The notes under the pieces were generated by a model. That model saw only the letters and a list, made by a program, of their open reading frames with translations, searched no databases and was not told where the DNA came from. From Bacillota bacterium (GTDB taxonomy: Bacteria; Bacillota; Clostridia; Lachnospirales; Lachnospiraceae): a DNA stretch of 64,000 nucleotides. Positions 46,384 to 55,466 of the stretch are shown here, piece after piece (the first letter of the stretch is position 1; each line of letters begins with the position of its first letter). Where the stretch lies: positions 1 through 64,000 of the forward strand of contig JAEYSV010000008.1 of assembly GCA_023434365.1 (NCBI GenBank). Reading direction: 5' to 3'. The translations under genes and the position numbers were made by a program.

Positions 46384-47043
46384 ATGAAAAAAGGTTTCGC
46401 AGAGTTAGTTTTTATTTTGGACAGAAGTGGTTCTATGAGTGGATTAGAGAGTGACACAATTGGTGGTTTTAATTCTATGATTCATAAGCAAAAAAAGCAG
46501 GAGGGTCAAGCCAATATCACAACGGTTCTCTTTGATGACAGAATAGAGGTGATACATGATCGCTTCTCCCTGGATATTATCAAACCTTTGACAGAAGAAG
46601 ATTATTATGTACGAGGCTGTACCTCATTATTAGACGCCATTGGGACTACAATTCATAAGATAGGAAACATTCAAAAGTATCTCCCAGACGAGGAAAAGGC
46701 TGAAAAAGTAATCTTTGTCATCACTACCGATGGATTGGAGAATTCGAGTAAAGAATACAACTATGAGATGATTAAACGCATGATTGAGCGACAGAAAAGG
46801 AAATATGGCTGGGAATTTATGTTCCTAGGAGCCAATATGGATGCTGTGTCTGAAGCGAAGAAGTTTGGAATAGATGATAATCGTTCGGTATCATTTCACA
46901 ATGATAGCGCAGGTGTCAAACTGAATTATAAAACGTTGAGTAATGCACTTTGTTCTATGCGTTCTATGGGACGGATGGAAGTCATGGACGAAAATTGGAA
47001 GGCGGATATCGAAGCAGATTATAAGAAACGTTGTAGTAAATAA
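46384..47043 (+). CDS. von Willebrand factor A (vWA) domain protein
   Basis: 219 residues, essentially a single vWA domain. The MIDAS metal site is intact: DRSGSMSG (Asp13, Ser15, Ser17), later RGCTSLLDA and ITTDGLEN. No signal peptide or membrane helix, so cytoplasmic. Such stand-alone vWA proteins often work with ATPases or phosphatases; here the neighbours are ADP-ribose-related enzymes. GCGAGGTAG precedes the ATG. Confidence 0.87.
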   Translation: MKKGFAELVFILDRSGSMSGLESDTIGGFNSMIHKQKKQEGQANITTVLFDDRIEVIHDRFSLDIIKPLTEEDYYVRGCTSLLDAIGTTIHKIGNIQKYLPDEEKAEKVIFVITTDGLENSSKEYNYEMIKRMIERQKRKYGWEFMFLGANMDAVSEAKKFGIDDNRSVSFHNDSAGVKLNYKTLSNALCSMRSMGRMEVMDENWKADIEADYKKRCSK

Positions 47044-47068
47044 CATGTTTTAAGAGGGGGTGATAGGA

Positions 47069-48466
47069 ATGGGAAGTCAAAAACATGCCAAGATTGCTCA
47101 GGAGACTATGAAAATCACTAAACAAGAGTATTATGATCTAAATGGTATACGGATTGATATAGTTAAGGAGATTTATAAAGAGTTTGATGATGTAATAGTG
47201 TTTGATTCAAAGAGTCTTAAAGCAATCCAAGAAGATGAAGACGAGTTCTTTGCTAGAGCATTCTATGTATCAGGTAGTTGTTCTTTCTATCTGGTGGATG
47301 CAGATTCTTTTGGAACAGCTGAAGATTTTCATCGTCCGCTTGTTATGAATTTTGCAAATGCAACGAAACCCGGTGGTGGGTTCCTCTCGGGGGCGAGAGG
47401 TCAGGAGGAGTCTTTGTGTAGGAGTAGTACTTTGTATGCTTCTATTTCTTCTGACAAAGCGAGAGAGATGTACGAATACAATCGTAGCCATTCCTCTCCA
47501 ATCGATTCAGACTATATGTTATTATCACCAAGTGTATGTGTTTTTCGAGATGTGGATTGTAATCTGTTAGAAAATCCATACAATGTATCGGTATTTACCA
47601 TACCAGCACCAAATAAAAACGGACGTGCAAGCAGTGTGGAACAAAGTCAACTTGACAATGTCATGAAGGAGAGACTTCGTAAGTTCCTAAAAGCTGCTGC
47701 TAGATACGGATACAAAACACTTGTTCTGGGTGCCTGGGGATGTGGTGCATTTGGACACGATACGAAAACCGTTGCAGGATATTTCTATGATTTATTCTTT
47801 CGTGAATCATTTTGTTCCTATTTCGAGAATATCGTATTTTCCATATTACATGACCAAGAAAAGATCGATGCTTTTGCACAAGTGTTCGGAGATAAGATAG
47901 AAAACTGTTGTATCTATGACAAAGCACAGGATGCTTGTTTGTATTATGAAGCCAATAATCATGCACCAGTATGTAATCATACTGTAGAGATTGGCGATGA
48001 GAACCTTGGATATACACAGGGCACGTTTATGGGTGGAACACCATTTGAGGCAGAACTGTGGGTGGATGATTCAGATATCGTTTTGCAGGTAATCATACCT
48101 GAGAGAGAGTACTTGGTGGAAACGATAGAAGAGGCACCTTCTTTAAGTAATGTTAAGCTATTACATGACGAATTATTAAGACATAATAATTCAGTACTTT
48201 CCACTGGAATGGTGGAGCGAGGTTATCATAATGAATCAAAAGCAATTGAGAAGTATCTGAAGATTCTTGAAACGGTAGCGATATTGGAATTTAGCGGGAT
48301 TGTGAGAAATGGGTGTCTTCACTATCTGACAGATATTGAGGGCAATAATTTGGTAGCAGTAATTGTTAGCCTGATAGTAAATAATGTGGAAGAGGCAAAG
48401 ACATCGTTAACCTTTCGTGATTTCCCTGTTAAATCTAGAAAACATGCGTTAAAGGTTATCAAATAG
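47069..48466 (+). CDS. Bacterial-type poly(ADP-ribose) glycohydrolase (TIGR02452/PARG catalytic) fused to a C-terminal domain
   Basis: About 465 residues. The PARG signature GGG-X(6-8)-QEE appears as PGGGFLSGARGQEE (GGG 102-104, QEE 112-114). The region to about residue 290, including VFTIPAPNKN and GAWGCGAFGHD, matches microbial PARG-like enzymes that release ADP-ribose. Residues of about 310-465 form an additional beta-rich then helical domain (GTFMGGTPFEAELWVDD) that I cannot assign. Start at the ATG at 47069, behind GAGGGGG; GTG 47060 sits on the ribosome site. It follows vWA by 25 bp and precedes a methyltransferase. Confidence 0.85.
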   Translation: MGSQKHAKIAQETMKITKQEYYDLNGIRIDIVKEIYKEFDDVIVFDSKSLKAIQEDEDEFFARAFYVSGSCSFYLVDADSFGTAEDFHRPLVMNFANATKPGGGFLSGARGQEESLCRSSTLYASISSDKAREMYEYNRSHSSPIDSDYMLLSPSVCVFRDVDCNLLENPYNVSVFTIPAPNKNGRASSVEQSQLDNVMKERLRKFLKAAARYGYKTLVLGAWGCGAFGHDTKTVAGYFYDLFFRESFCSYFENIVFSILHDQEKIDAFAQVFGDKIENCCIYDKAQDACLYYEANNHAPVCNHTVEIGDENLGYTQGTFMGGTPFEAELWVDDSDIVLQVIIPEREYLVETIEEAPSLSNVKLLHDELLRHNNSVLSTGMVERGYHNESKAIEKYLKILETVAILEFSGIVRNGCLHYLTDIEGNNLVAVIVSLIVNNVEEAKTSLTFRDFPVKSRKHALKVIK

Positions 48467-48501
48467 CAATATAGTTTAAGTTATGTAAAGGAGAGTCCAT
48501 T

Positions 48502-49200
48502 ATGAGCAATTACTCTGTGAAGGATAGTTTAGAAGCATGGGAAAACAATGCCGAATTTTGGGATACCTATATGGGTGATGAATCAAACCAATTTCATCGA
48601 GAAGTAGTTCGTCCAAGAGTAAGCGAGCTGCTTGATATTCAAGCGGAGGATTTTATCTTGGACATTGCATGCGGCAATGGCAACTATTCTGCATATCTTG
48701 CAGAAAAAGGAGCAAAGGTGGTTGCCATTGATTACAGTAGCAAGCTCATTGAACTGGCAAGCAAAAGGCAGTCTAGATTCAAGGATCACATCGAATTCTG
48801 TGTTGTAGATGCAACGAATAAGCAGCAGCTTTTATTATTAAGGCGTGAAAAACCATATACCAAGGTAGTGTCGAATATGGCGATTATGGACATTACGGAT
48901 ATTACAAACTTATTTCATTGCGCGAATGAACTTCTTGACGCGAATGGAATCTTTGTGTTTTCGACTCAGCATCCTTGTTTTGTGACACTAACGGATAAAT
49001 ATTTGACTGCTCACAGTTACCATGGGATTGCAATCAAGGGGCAACCGAAGGAGCAATACTATTATCACCGGTCGTTACAGGAAATCTTTCACCTTTGTTT
49101 TCAAAGTGGGTTTGTTATTGATGGTTTTTACGAGGAGAGCTTTGGGAAGAATGAAAAGCCAGATGTTATCATTCTGAGAGGGAGAAAATTACGAAGATGA
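48502..49200 (+). CDS. Class I SAM-dependent methyltransferase
   Basis: 232 residues. The SAM-binding motif I is LDIACGNGNYSAYLAEKG, with motif II (VVAIDYSSKLIELA) and later VVSNMAIMDI. Substrate unknown (small molecule or protein). AGGAG upstream of the ATG, 35 bp after the PARG gene. It overlaps the next gene by ATGA, so they are translationally coupled. Confidence 0.88.
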   Translation: MSNYSVKDSLEAWENNAEFWDTYMGDESNQFHREVVRPRVSELLDIQAEDFILDIACGNGNYSAYLAEKGAKVVAIDYSSKLIELASKRQSRFKDHIEFCVVDATNKQQLLLLRREKPYTKVVSNMAIMDITDITNLFHCANELLDANGIFVFSTQHPCFVTLTDKYLTAHSYHGIAIKGQPKEQYYYHRSLQEIFHLCFQSGFVIDGFYEESFGKNEKPDVIILRGRKLRR

Positions 49201-49748
49201 AAGTATTAATTATGAATTGTAGCCCTGTAAGAAATGGTGCTACCGCTGAAATCGTACATCAGATTAAAAACAATGCTCCTGATAACTACACTATTAAAGA
49301 CATATGCATTGATGATTATACAATACAGTATTGCCGAGGTTGTAAGACCTGTTATAAAACTGCAAAATGTATCATAAATGATGGTGTTACCGACATATTA
49401 ACCGAATTTTCCGAAGCAGAGACTATTATTTTAGTTGCTCCCTCCTATTGGGCGGATGTACCTGGACAGTTTAAGTCTTTTATTGATCGCTGTACACCCT
49501 TTTGCAATACGCACGAACCACATGCGTCAATTGGAACCGGAAAAAGAGGTGTGTCAATTGTATTACGAACGGGCTCAAATGTTAGTGAATGTAATCGATT
49601 GATAAGTAGCATAGAACATTTTTTTGGTCATATGGAGATTGATGCGATAGGTAACCTTTCACTATGTGAAACAATGAATAAAGAGGATGTGATACATAAA
49701 TCATCTTTAATAACAAGCATGTGCAAGAAAACAATATTTACTGATTGA
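49197..49748 (+). CDS. NAD(P)H-dependent FMN reductase-like flavodoxin-fold protein
   Basis: 183 residues. The flavodoxin-like phosphate loop is MNCSPVRNGAT, followed by the metal/Cys-type motif CRGCKTCYKTAKC and the flavin-stacking region APSYWADVPGQFKSFIDR. Typical of azoreductase-like or iron-sulfur flavoproteins (the two CxxC pairs could bind Fe-S). ATGA overlap with the preceding methyltransferase gene. Confidence 0.85.
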   Translation: MKVLIMNCSPVRNGATAEIVHQIKNNAPDNYTIKDICIDDYTIQYCRGCKTCYKTAKCIINDGVTDILTEFSEAETIILVAPSYWADVPGQFKSFIDRCTPFCNTHEPHASIGTGKRGVSIVLRTGSNVSECNRLISSIEHFFGHMEIDAIGNLSLCETMNKEDVIHKSSLITSMCKKTIFTD

Positions 49749-49835
49749 AAATACTGGCACCACGAACAACAATAACCGACAAGAATATGTGAGGAATGAT
49801 ATGAAAATACAACCACATCAATTGTCTATTAGTAA

Positions 49836-49864
49836 TTGACAAGAAAGAATATGTTTCATATAAT
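49836..49864 (+). promoter_or_regulatory. Consensus sigma-A promoter for the ABC-F leader
   Basis: TTGACA (49836-49841), 17-bp spacer, TATAAT (49859-49864): perfect consensus. Transcription should start near 49871, so the ABC-F gene at 50228 has a leader of about 355 nt. Confidence 0.85.
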
Positions 49865-49870
49865 GGAAGA

Positions 49871-50227
49871 AATTATATAATAATGAAAGGCAGAAGTCAC
49901 CTAAGGCTTCTTATGGTGTTTGAACCATGAGTGCATCCTTAAAATGGATTAAGTTTGAATCAATTATGACAGCAATTTTTCCGGTTTACGGGAGAGGTGC
50001 GTCCAAATTTAAGAATCAAGCTGCAAAGATCCTATTAGAGACTAGGGACAACTGCTATTTGAGATAAGAGAAAGCATTCTTACATAAATAGTAACCCAAG
50101 GCTAATTGGCCTTGGGTTTTTTTGTGTGCGACCAGTATGGTCGCAATCTTAAGTACATCGTTTAAGTCAGGATCAGGGAGTGGAGGACGCGTTGCAGCGA
50201 ACTTTTAGTAAAGAGAGGAAACTGATT
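49871..50227 (+). promoter_or_regulatory. Candidate attenuation leader with short ORFs upstream of the ABC-F gene
   Basis: The leader contains a hairpin AGAAGTC/GGCTTCT (about 49892-49911), another ATGGT/ACCAT, a 15-codon ORF (49883-49930) whose stop overlaps (ATGA) the start of a 46-codon ORF (49927-50067), and the intrinsic terminator at 50093-50123. ACCTAAGGC (49899-49907) can pair, with one G-U, to GCCTTGGGT (50109-50117), the terminator's 3' arm, providing an antiterminator. The layout matches drug-inducible attenuators of ribosome-protecting ABC-F genes. The short ORFs lack strong ribosome sites, so their translation is uncertain. Confidence 0.6.
50093..50123 (+). terminator. Intrinsic terminator inside the ABC-F leader (attenuator)
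   Basis: A perfect 10-bp stem AACCCAAGGC (50093-50102) with its complement at 50109-50118, loop TAATTG, then a T-run (TTTTTT). It lies upstream, not downstream, of the ABC-F ORF. A separate perfect 8-bp hairpin TGCGACCA/TGGTCGCA follows at 50127-50145. Confidence 0.9.
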
Positions 50228-52141
50228 ATGATAGAATGTAGTGTCAAAGAATTAAGTAAATCATATGGAGCCAATACCATTTTTGAGGGAATCTCCTTTC
50301 AATTGGCAACAGGAGAGCGAGTTGGGTTAATTGGACATAACGGATGTGGGAAAACAACGTTGATGAAGATATTAATGGGGGTAGAAAACCAGGATAGCGG
50401 TACTGTGAGTATACGAAAAGATGCCCGCCTAGGTTATCTTGAGCAAATTCCGAAGTTTGAGGAAAAAGTGACTACCTATGAAGTGATGTTACAGGCATTC
50501 CAAAAAACGATTGCAATAAAAAACAAAATGGAAGCGCTAGAACAACGATTAGCCTATGAAGAGGGGCAGGCGCTTGAATTGACCATGGAGCAATATGGTC
50601 GATGTATGGAAGAGTTTGAACGTGTCGAGGGTTATCAAATTGATACGAAGATAAGTATGGTATGCCAAGGCTTAAATATATCAGAGGATATGAAAACAAT
50701 GAGTTTTGATGGGTTGAGTGGAGGAGAGAAAACACGAATTCTCTTAGGACGCCTACTCTTAGAAGCACCAGATATTCTCTTGCTTGATGAACCTTCCAAT
50801 CATTTGGACCTAGAGTCCATTCAATGGTTAGAAAATTTCCTACGTGAGTATAAGGGAACCGTCTTATTGATCTCGCATGATCGATATTTTTTGGACCGAG
50901 TGGTTACCAAGATATATGAATTAACCAAAACGGAAATGTTGTCGTATCTAGGCAACTATAGTTTTTATGTGGTGGAGAAAGAAGACCGATTCATGCAAGC
51001 ATTTAAGCAATACGAAAATCAACAAAAACAATTGGAACGTATTAAAACACAGATTCATCGGTACCGAGTATGGGGAGCGATGAGAGATAGTGAAGTGATG
51101 TATAAAAGAGCAAAAGAGCTTGAAAAACGCTTAGAAAAGATTATAGTTCTAGAGAAACCAGTGCTAGAGAATGACCGGATTCAACTGGAAGTTGCCATAG
51201 AAAAAAGAACGGGCAAACAAGTGATTATGGTAGATGATATTAATAAGTCATATGGAGATAAGACGTTAATTCAAAACGGAGACTTTACGATTTACTATCA
51301 AGATAGTGTATGTCTTATGGGTCCAAATGGTTGTGGTAAAACGACGCTTTTAAAGATGATATTAGGTGAAATAACGTGCGATCACGGCAATGTTAGGTTT
51401 GGCTCAGAAGTGAAACTTGGATATTTGCCACAACAGGTGGTTTTTGAGAACGAAGAAAGAACTTTGGTGGAATACTTCTCCTACGAACATGGAATCAGCC
51501 TAGGGCAAGCCAGAGGGGCGTTAGCCAAATTGTTGTTTGTAAAGGATAATGTGAACAAACAAATAAAAAATTTGTCGGGTGGGGAGAAAAGCCGCTTGAA
51601 GTTATGTTCTCTCATGTATGAAAAAGTGAATGTGCTTATCTTAGATGAACCTACGAATCATTTGGACATTGAGTCTAGAGAGGAACTAGAAGAGGCACTA
51701 ATGTCATTTGAAGGAACCTTGTTTTTTGTATCTCATGACCGGTACTTCATTAAGAAATTGGCTAATAAAATCCTGTGTTTTGAAGAGAAACAGTTAAAGC
51801 TCTATCCATTTGGTTATCAAGACTTTTTAGAGGAGCAGCAGAAAATGAGCGAAAAGGTGGTTATGACTGCTGAAAAACCTGTAAAGAAAATTGTTGTGAA
51901 GGACTCAAAGAGCAGACAAAACAGCAGACAAAACAGAGAAGAGAGATCCTTTAAAGCTCTTAGCATCGAAGAAGAGATTGAACAACTTGAGTATGAACTT
52001 AACTTAATAACGAAGGAACTGAAGGAAGATGGAGAACAGGAGAGTACAAACGTAGGATTAATACACAAACAAGAGAGATTGACGCAGCAAATTGAAAGGC
52101 TCTATAGTGAATGGGCTTGCCAGTTAAGTAAAGAGAGTTAA
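50228..52141 (+). CDS. ABC-F family ATPase (probable antibiotic-resistance ribosome-protection or translation factor)
   Basis: About 637 residues with two ABC domains and no membrane helices: Walker A GHNGCGKTT (36-44) and GPNGCGKTT, signatures LSGGEK in both halves, Walker B DILLLDEPSNHLDLES and LILDEPTNHLDIES. The interdomain linker is a charged coiled arm (QKQLERIKTQIHRYRVWGAM) that would reach the ribosomal E/P site. ABC-F proteins of this type either protect ribosomes from lincosamide/pleuromutilin/phenicol-like drugs or assist translation (YdiF-like). Start at ATG 50228, with AGAGAGG 10 nt upstream. The attenuator leader favours the resistance reading. Confidence 0.85.
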   Translation: MIECSVKELSKSYGANTIFEGISFQLATGERVGLIGHNGCGKTTLMKILMGVENQDSGTVSIRKDARLGYLEQIPKFEEKVTTYEVMLQAFQKTIAIKNKMEALEQRLAYEEGQALELTMEQYGRCMEEFERVEGYQIDTKISMVCQGLNISEDMKTMSFDGLSGGEKTRILLGRLLLEAPDILLLDEPSNHLDLESIQWLENFLREYKGTVLLISHDRYFLDRVVTKIYELTKTEMLSYLGNYSFYVVEKEDRFMQAFKQYENQQKQLERIKTQIHRYRVWGAMRDSEVMYKRAKELEKRLEKIIVLEKPVLENDRIQLEVAIEKRTGKQVIMVDDINKSYGDKTLIQNGDFTIYYQDSVCLMGPNGCGKTTLLKMILGEITCDHGNVRFGSEVKLGYLPQQVVFENEERTLVEYFSYEHGISLGQARGALAKLLFVKDNVNKQIKNLSGGEKSRLKLCSLMYEKVNVLILDEPTNHLDIESREELEEALMSFEGTLFFVSHDRYFIKKLANKILCFEEKQLKLYPFGYQDFLEEQQKMSEKVVMTAEKPVKKIVVKDSKSRQNSRQNREERSFKALSIEEEIEQLEYELNLITKELKEDGEQESTNVGLIHKQERLTQQIERLYSEWACQLSKES

Positions 52142-52160
52142 GGAGGAAGGTAAAAAAACT

Positions 52161-52994
52161 ATGAGAACCGAAAGAGTCATGACTAAAAATGCTATGTATC
52201 AAAAGTTTGAAGTATTAAAAAGTAACAGAAATAAACGTTATAAGTATCAAGAATTTCTGGTAGAAGGTGTACGTAATATAAATGAAGCAGTAAGAAATGG
52301 ATGGAATATCAAATCATTTCTCTATGTTGATGAGAATAATCTTTCAGATTGGGCAAAAGGAATAATTAGTAGTACAGCCACGGAGATAAACTATGTTCTT
52401 AGCGAATTACTGATGAAAGAGCTTAGCGGAAAAGAAGATACATCTGAGATTATGGCTATTATTGGTATGCGCGATGATAATTTAGAAACTTTGAGATTTT
52501 CTAAAAATCCGATGATAGCTATATTTGACAGACCTTCGAATAAAGGCAATCTAGGAACTATAATTCGTTCCTGCGATGCACTGGGGGTAGAGTGTCTTAT
52601 TATCACTGGACATTCAGTCGATTTATATGATACTGATGTAGTAATTTCATCTATGGGTTCATTTTTTAACATGCAGATAGTCAGAGTATCCGAGACTCAA
52701 AAAGTTTTGGATTTTATAGCTTGTATGAAAAGGCGATATCCAACTTTTAAGACAATCGGAACCACCGCTCATAAAGAACACCCTATCTATGATTTGGACT
52801 TGTCCGGTCCTGTTTTATTCATGATAGGTAATGAGACAGATGGCTTATGCAATGCATATAAAGAATGCTGTGATATTTTAGCAACCATTCCTATGGTGGA
52901 ATCGTCATATGCCACGTCCTTTAATGTGGGTTGTGCTGCAACCGTAATGTTTTATGAGGCTGCAAGGCAAAGGTACCTTTATTATGGAGAATAG
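52161..52994 (+). CDS. SpoU/TrmH-family RNA 2'-O-methyltransferase
   Basis: 277 residues. The SPOUT knot motifs are visible: FDRPSNKGNLGTIIRSCDALG (motif 1), IGNETDGL (motif 2), IPMVESSYATSFNVGCAATVMFYE (motif 3). An N-terminal RNA-binding domain of about 100 residues precedes it, as in 23S rRNA methylases. It lies 19 bp after the ABC-F gene, so they are co-transcribed; this suggests modification of 23S rRNA at or near a drug-binding site. Target base cannot be predicted. Confidence 0.88.
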   Translation: MRTERVMTKNAMYQKFEVLKSNRNKRYKYQEFLVEGVRNINEAVRNGWNIKSFLYVDENNLSDWAKGIISSTATEINYVLSELLMKELSGKEDTSEIMAIIGMRDDNLETLRFSKNPMIAIFDRPSNKGNLGTIIRSCDALGVECLIITGHSVDLYDTDVVISSMGSFFNMQIVRVSETQKVLDFIACMKRRYPTFKTIGTTAHKEHPIYDLDLSGPVLFMIGNETDGLCNAYKECCDILATIPMVESSYATSFNVGCAATVMFYEAARQRYLYYGE

Positions 52995-53123
52995 ATGTTT
53001 TGTTTTCCATATGGTTGAATAATATTTAAACTAATTCGAAAACCAATCTATTGTGCTTATGCAATAGCAATATTATAATATTGTTATCGGCCGAAGACAA
53101 TTTTTTTGAGGAAGGAAAATAGC

Positions 53124-54221
53124 ATGGCAAATAGAATAGGTGAAAATATTTGTAAGCTTAGAAAACATAGTAATTTAACACAGCAACAGCTTTCTGAAAT
53201 CATAGGTGTATCCATTGCTGCAATATCGAAGTGGGAAACTGGTGTAGCACATCCAGACATAGAATTATTACCTAAAATCGCTACTATATTTGATGTGTCG
53301 ATTGATTATATATTTGACTATCATTTGAGTTTATATGACAATACTATGAAAGTAATAGATAATGCAAAACAGGTATTTGACTCAGGACAACAATCTAGAG
53401 CGATTGCTATGCTTTCGGAAGCTTTATTAAGATATCCTAATGACATACTCATTAAATTTAATCGTGCTCAAATGATGATTTATTCTTCTGTGAAACCTCC
53501 AATAGATTTCGAAAAATCAAATGTACTGGTTGAAGCGAACAGAGAATTAATGGAAGTTATTAATTATACTGAAAGCCGTGAAATTATTGATGAAAGCTAC
53601 TATTTAATAAGTATGTCATGTATAAACTTAAAACAATTTGATAAAGCCTTAGAAGCCATTACTCAAATCCATCAAAGTAGCCATATAAACACTGGACTAG
53701 CGTTATTTCGCATTTCTTTGGAGCAAGGTGACATAAATAGTGCAATAAAACAATACGAGCTAAATCTGTATTTATCGATAGCTAATATACATGCCAATAC
53801 AATATGGACTGACAAATTATTTCATGATGATTTTGAAAAAGCGATTCTATTTTATGAAATGGCAATTGATACATTTAAAGCATATTCTGGAAATAATGTT
53901 TGTCGCTTTGCTGTTTATATTTCAACCTTTTATGAAAGGGTTGCGTCGTTCTATGCAAAAGCTAAGAAATTTGATGAAACCATTAATTCATTAAGGCTTG
54001 CAGTCGAATATGCACATTTATTTGATGATTTGCAGACCGATCATGATTTACCACAATTCGATAGACTAGATGCCAACGATACAGCCTGGGGTACTATAAG
54101 TAATCAAAAATTACGTCTTTTGAACACAATAGAAGATAACCTACAGGAAGACTACAAAGAACTTATTTTAAATAACGATTTTGTGAATATAATTACGGGT
54201 TTAAAAAATAGTTTATCTTAG
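53124..54221 (+). CDS. XRE-family regulator with C-terminal TPR-like repeats
   Basis: About 365 residues. The N-terminal HTH (residues 3-60, LTQQQLSEIIGVSIAAISKWETG) is a canonical XRE/Cro domain. The rest is helical with TPR-like pairs (for example RAIAMLSEALLRYPNDILIKFNRAQM and CINLKQFDKALEAITQI), resembling RRNPP-type regulators that may sense peptides. ATG at 53124 after GAGGAAGG; a TTG at 53106 is unlikely. A palindrome CAATATTATAATATTG (53068-53083) just upstream could be its operator. Confidence 0.82.
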   Translation: MANRIGENICKLRKHSNLTQQQLSEIIGVSIAAISKWETGVAHPDIELLPKIATIFDVSIDYIFDYHLSLYDNTMKVIDNAKQVFDSGQQSRAIAMLSEALLRYPNDILIKFNRAQMMIYSSVKPPIDFEKSNVLVEANRELMEVINYTESREIIDESYYLISMSCINLKQFDKALEAITQIHQSSHINTGLALFRISLEQGDINSAIKQYELNLYLSIANIHANTIWTDKLFHDDFEKAILFYEMAIDTFKAYSGNNVCRFAVYISTFYERVASFYAKAKKFDETINSLRLAVEYAHLFDDLQTDHDLPQFDRLDANDTAWGTISNQKLRLLNTIEDNLQEDYKELILNNDFVNIITGLKNSLS

Positions 54222-54355
54222 TTTATGAACATTTATCGGTGTAGATATTATATGAATATATTGACTTAATATGGTATGTAAGTTTACAATAATAGTATTA
54301 TGATATATATAATTTGAAAGCTTATTATGTGAAATGAATAATCTTGCTTGACTCT

Positions 54356-54393
54356 CGGACTACTAGACTAATGTTTTTGTAGTCCGTTATTTT
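54356..54393 (+). terminator. Terminator after the XRE-TPR gene
   Basis: CGGACTAC (54356-54363) pairs with GTAGTCCG (54379-54386), followed by TTATTTTA. It recurs at 56574-56609 in the duplicated segment. Confidence 0.75.
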
Positions 54394-54496
54394 ATATGCA
54401 CCAATTACTTTTTTTGAATAGACACGACTCTTATGTAAATATTTAGTGTAGTAAGTGTAAATCCAATAAGCAACCCATAATGAAGGGAGATTGAAC

Positions 54497-55417
54497 ATGA
54501 AAAAAGTATCACATATTATAGTTGGATTATTAACCATAGTTTTTATTGCACTAGCAATGCTTAGCATAATTTGTCTTGTACAACAAAAGGCTGAGAGTTC
54601 ATCAAACCAAGTAAGCAATGATAACAATATATCATCAGAACTACCTTCTGCCGTAACAGAGCAACCAACCAAGAAGCCAACTAAAACAAAGAAACCAGGG
54701 AAAATATCCAAGGTGCAGCCAATCTGGGATGAAGAGTCCGGTGAGTATAAACCGTTTGATGATTATCTTAGTTATATAGAAAGTACTAAAACATCATGGA
54801 ATAACAAAGTACGACCAGAGGTATCCGTTTATCTTGAAGATGAATTATATAATTTTGAAGACATGGTATTTAATTTAGATGCAGGAGAAGATCCGAGAGA
54901 TTATTTAGACCTAAGAAATGGAAAAATGGAAATGGTCTTAAGAGGCTTGCCAACAACAGCAATAGGAGAAAATAAAGACAAAACATACATTTATTTAATG
55001 TATGACACAGAAACTGGAACTAGGCTATTTTTATTTTACTCGAAGGAAAAGCATAATTATCGGTTTATGGATGGATATCCCGTAAAAATGAGCACAAAAC
55101 TTTCTTATTCTGATTATAAGCACCTAAAACCAGGAGATTTATATGAGGATATATTAAAACTTGAACCAGCAGTGTCTCCTCAATTTGAGGATTTGTGGAA
55201 TCATATATCGTCAGGGGAGATAAATAACGCAAAGAAAGGTATGGGACCAACAACCATACATATATTAACAGACGGGGTACTTAAAATTGATTATAAAAGA
55301 AATGCAGATAACAAATACGAAATCACCAATCTCATTTATGCAGAAGATTATGTATTAGATGGTTTGGATGGGAAAACTTGTTACCAGATTCATCCGAATG
55401 ATTTTGTAGAGGAATAA
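54497..55417 (+). CDS. Secreted/membrane-anchored protein of unknown function, paralogue A
   Basis: About 306 residues. One N-terminal membrane helix (about 8-28), a Thr/Pro/Lys-rich linker (PTKKPTKTKKPGK), then an extracytoplasmic domain of about 225 residues. It is about 85-90 per cent identical by eye to the paralogue at 57214-58140. No family recognised. The linker suggests crossing of the cell wall. ATG start after GAAGGGAGATTGAAC. Confidence 0.7.
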   Translation: MKKVSHIIVGLLTIVFIALAMLSIICLVQQKAESSSNQVSNDNNISSELPSAVTEQPTKKPTKTKKPGKISKVQPIWDEESGEYKPFDDYLSYIESTKTSWNNKVRPEVSVYLEDELYNFEDMVFNLDAGEDPRDYLDLRNGKMEMVLRGLPTTAIGENKDKTYIYLMYDTETGTRLFLFYSKEKHNYRFMDGYPVKMSTKLSYSDYKHLKPGDLYEDILKLEPAVSPQFEDLWNHISSGEINNAKKGMGPTTIHILTDGVLKIDYKRNADNKYEITNLIYAEDYVLDGLDGKTCYQIHPNDFVEE

Positions 55418-55466
55418 ATTCATAGTCAGATCTATAGCCAATTGAAAAGACAGGGGAATGTAAAAA

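Larger units (their letters stand above)
54329..55417 (+). repeat. Segmental duplication, copy A
   Basis: 54329-54431 matches 56547-56650, and 54432-55417 (including the gene at 54497) matches 57147-58140. Copy A lacks the 496 bp at 56651-57146. The unit includes the terminator, the spacer and a secreted-protein gene. Confidence 0.85.

Noticed and set aside
49883..50067. Two short ORFs as real genes
   Set aside because: They may be regulatory leader peptides; codon context and ribosome sites are weak, so I keep them within the leader feature only.
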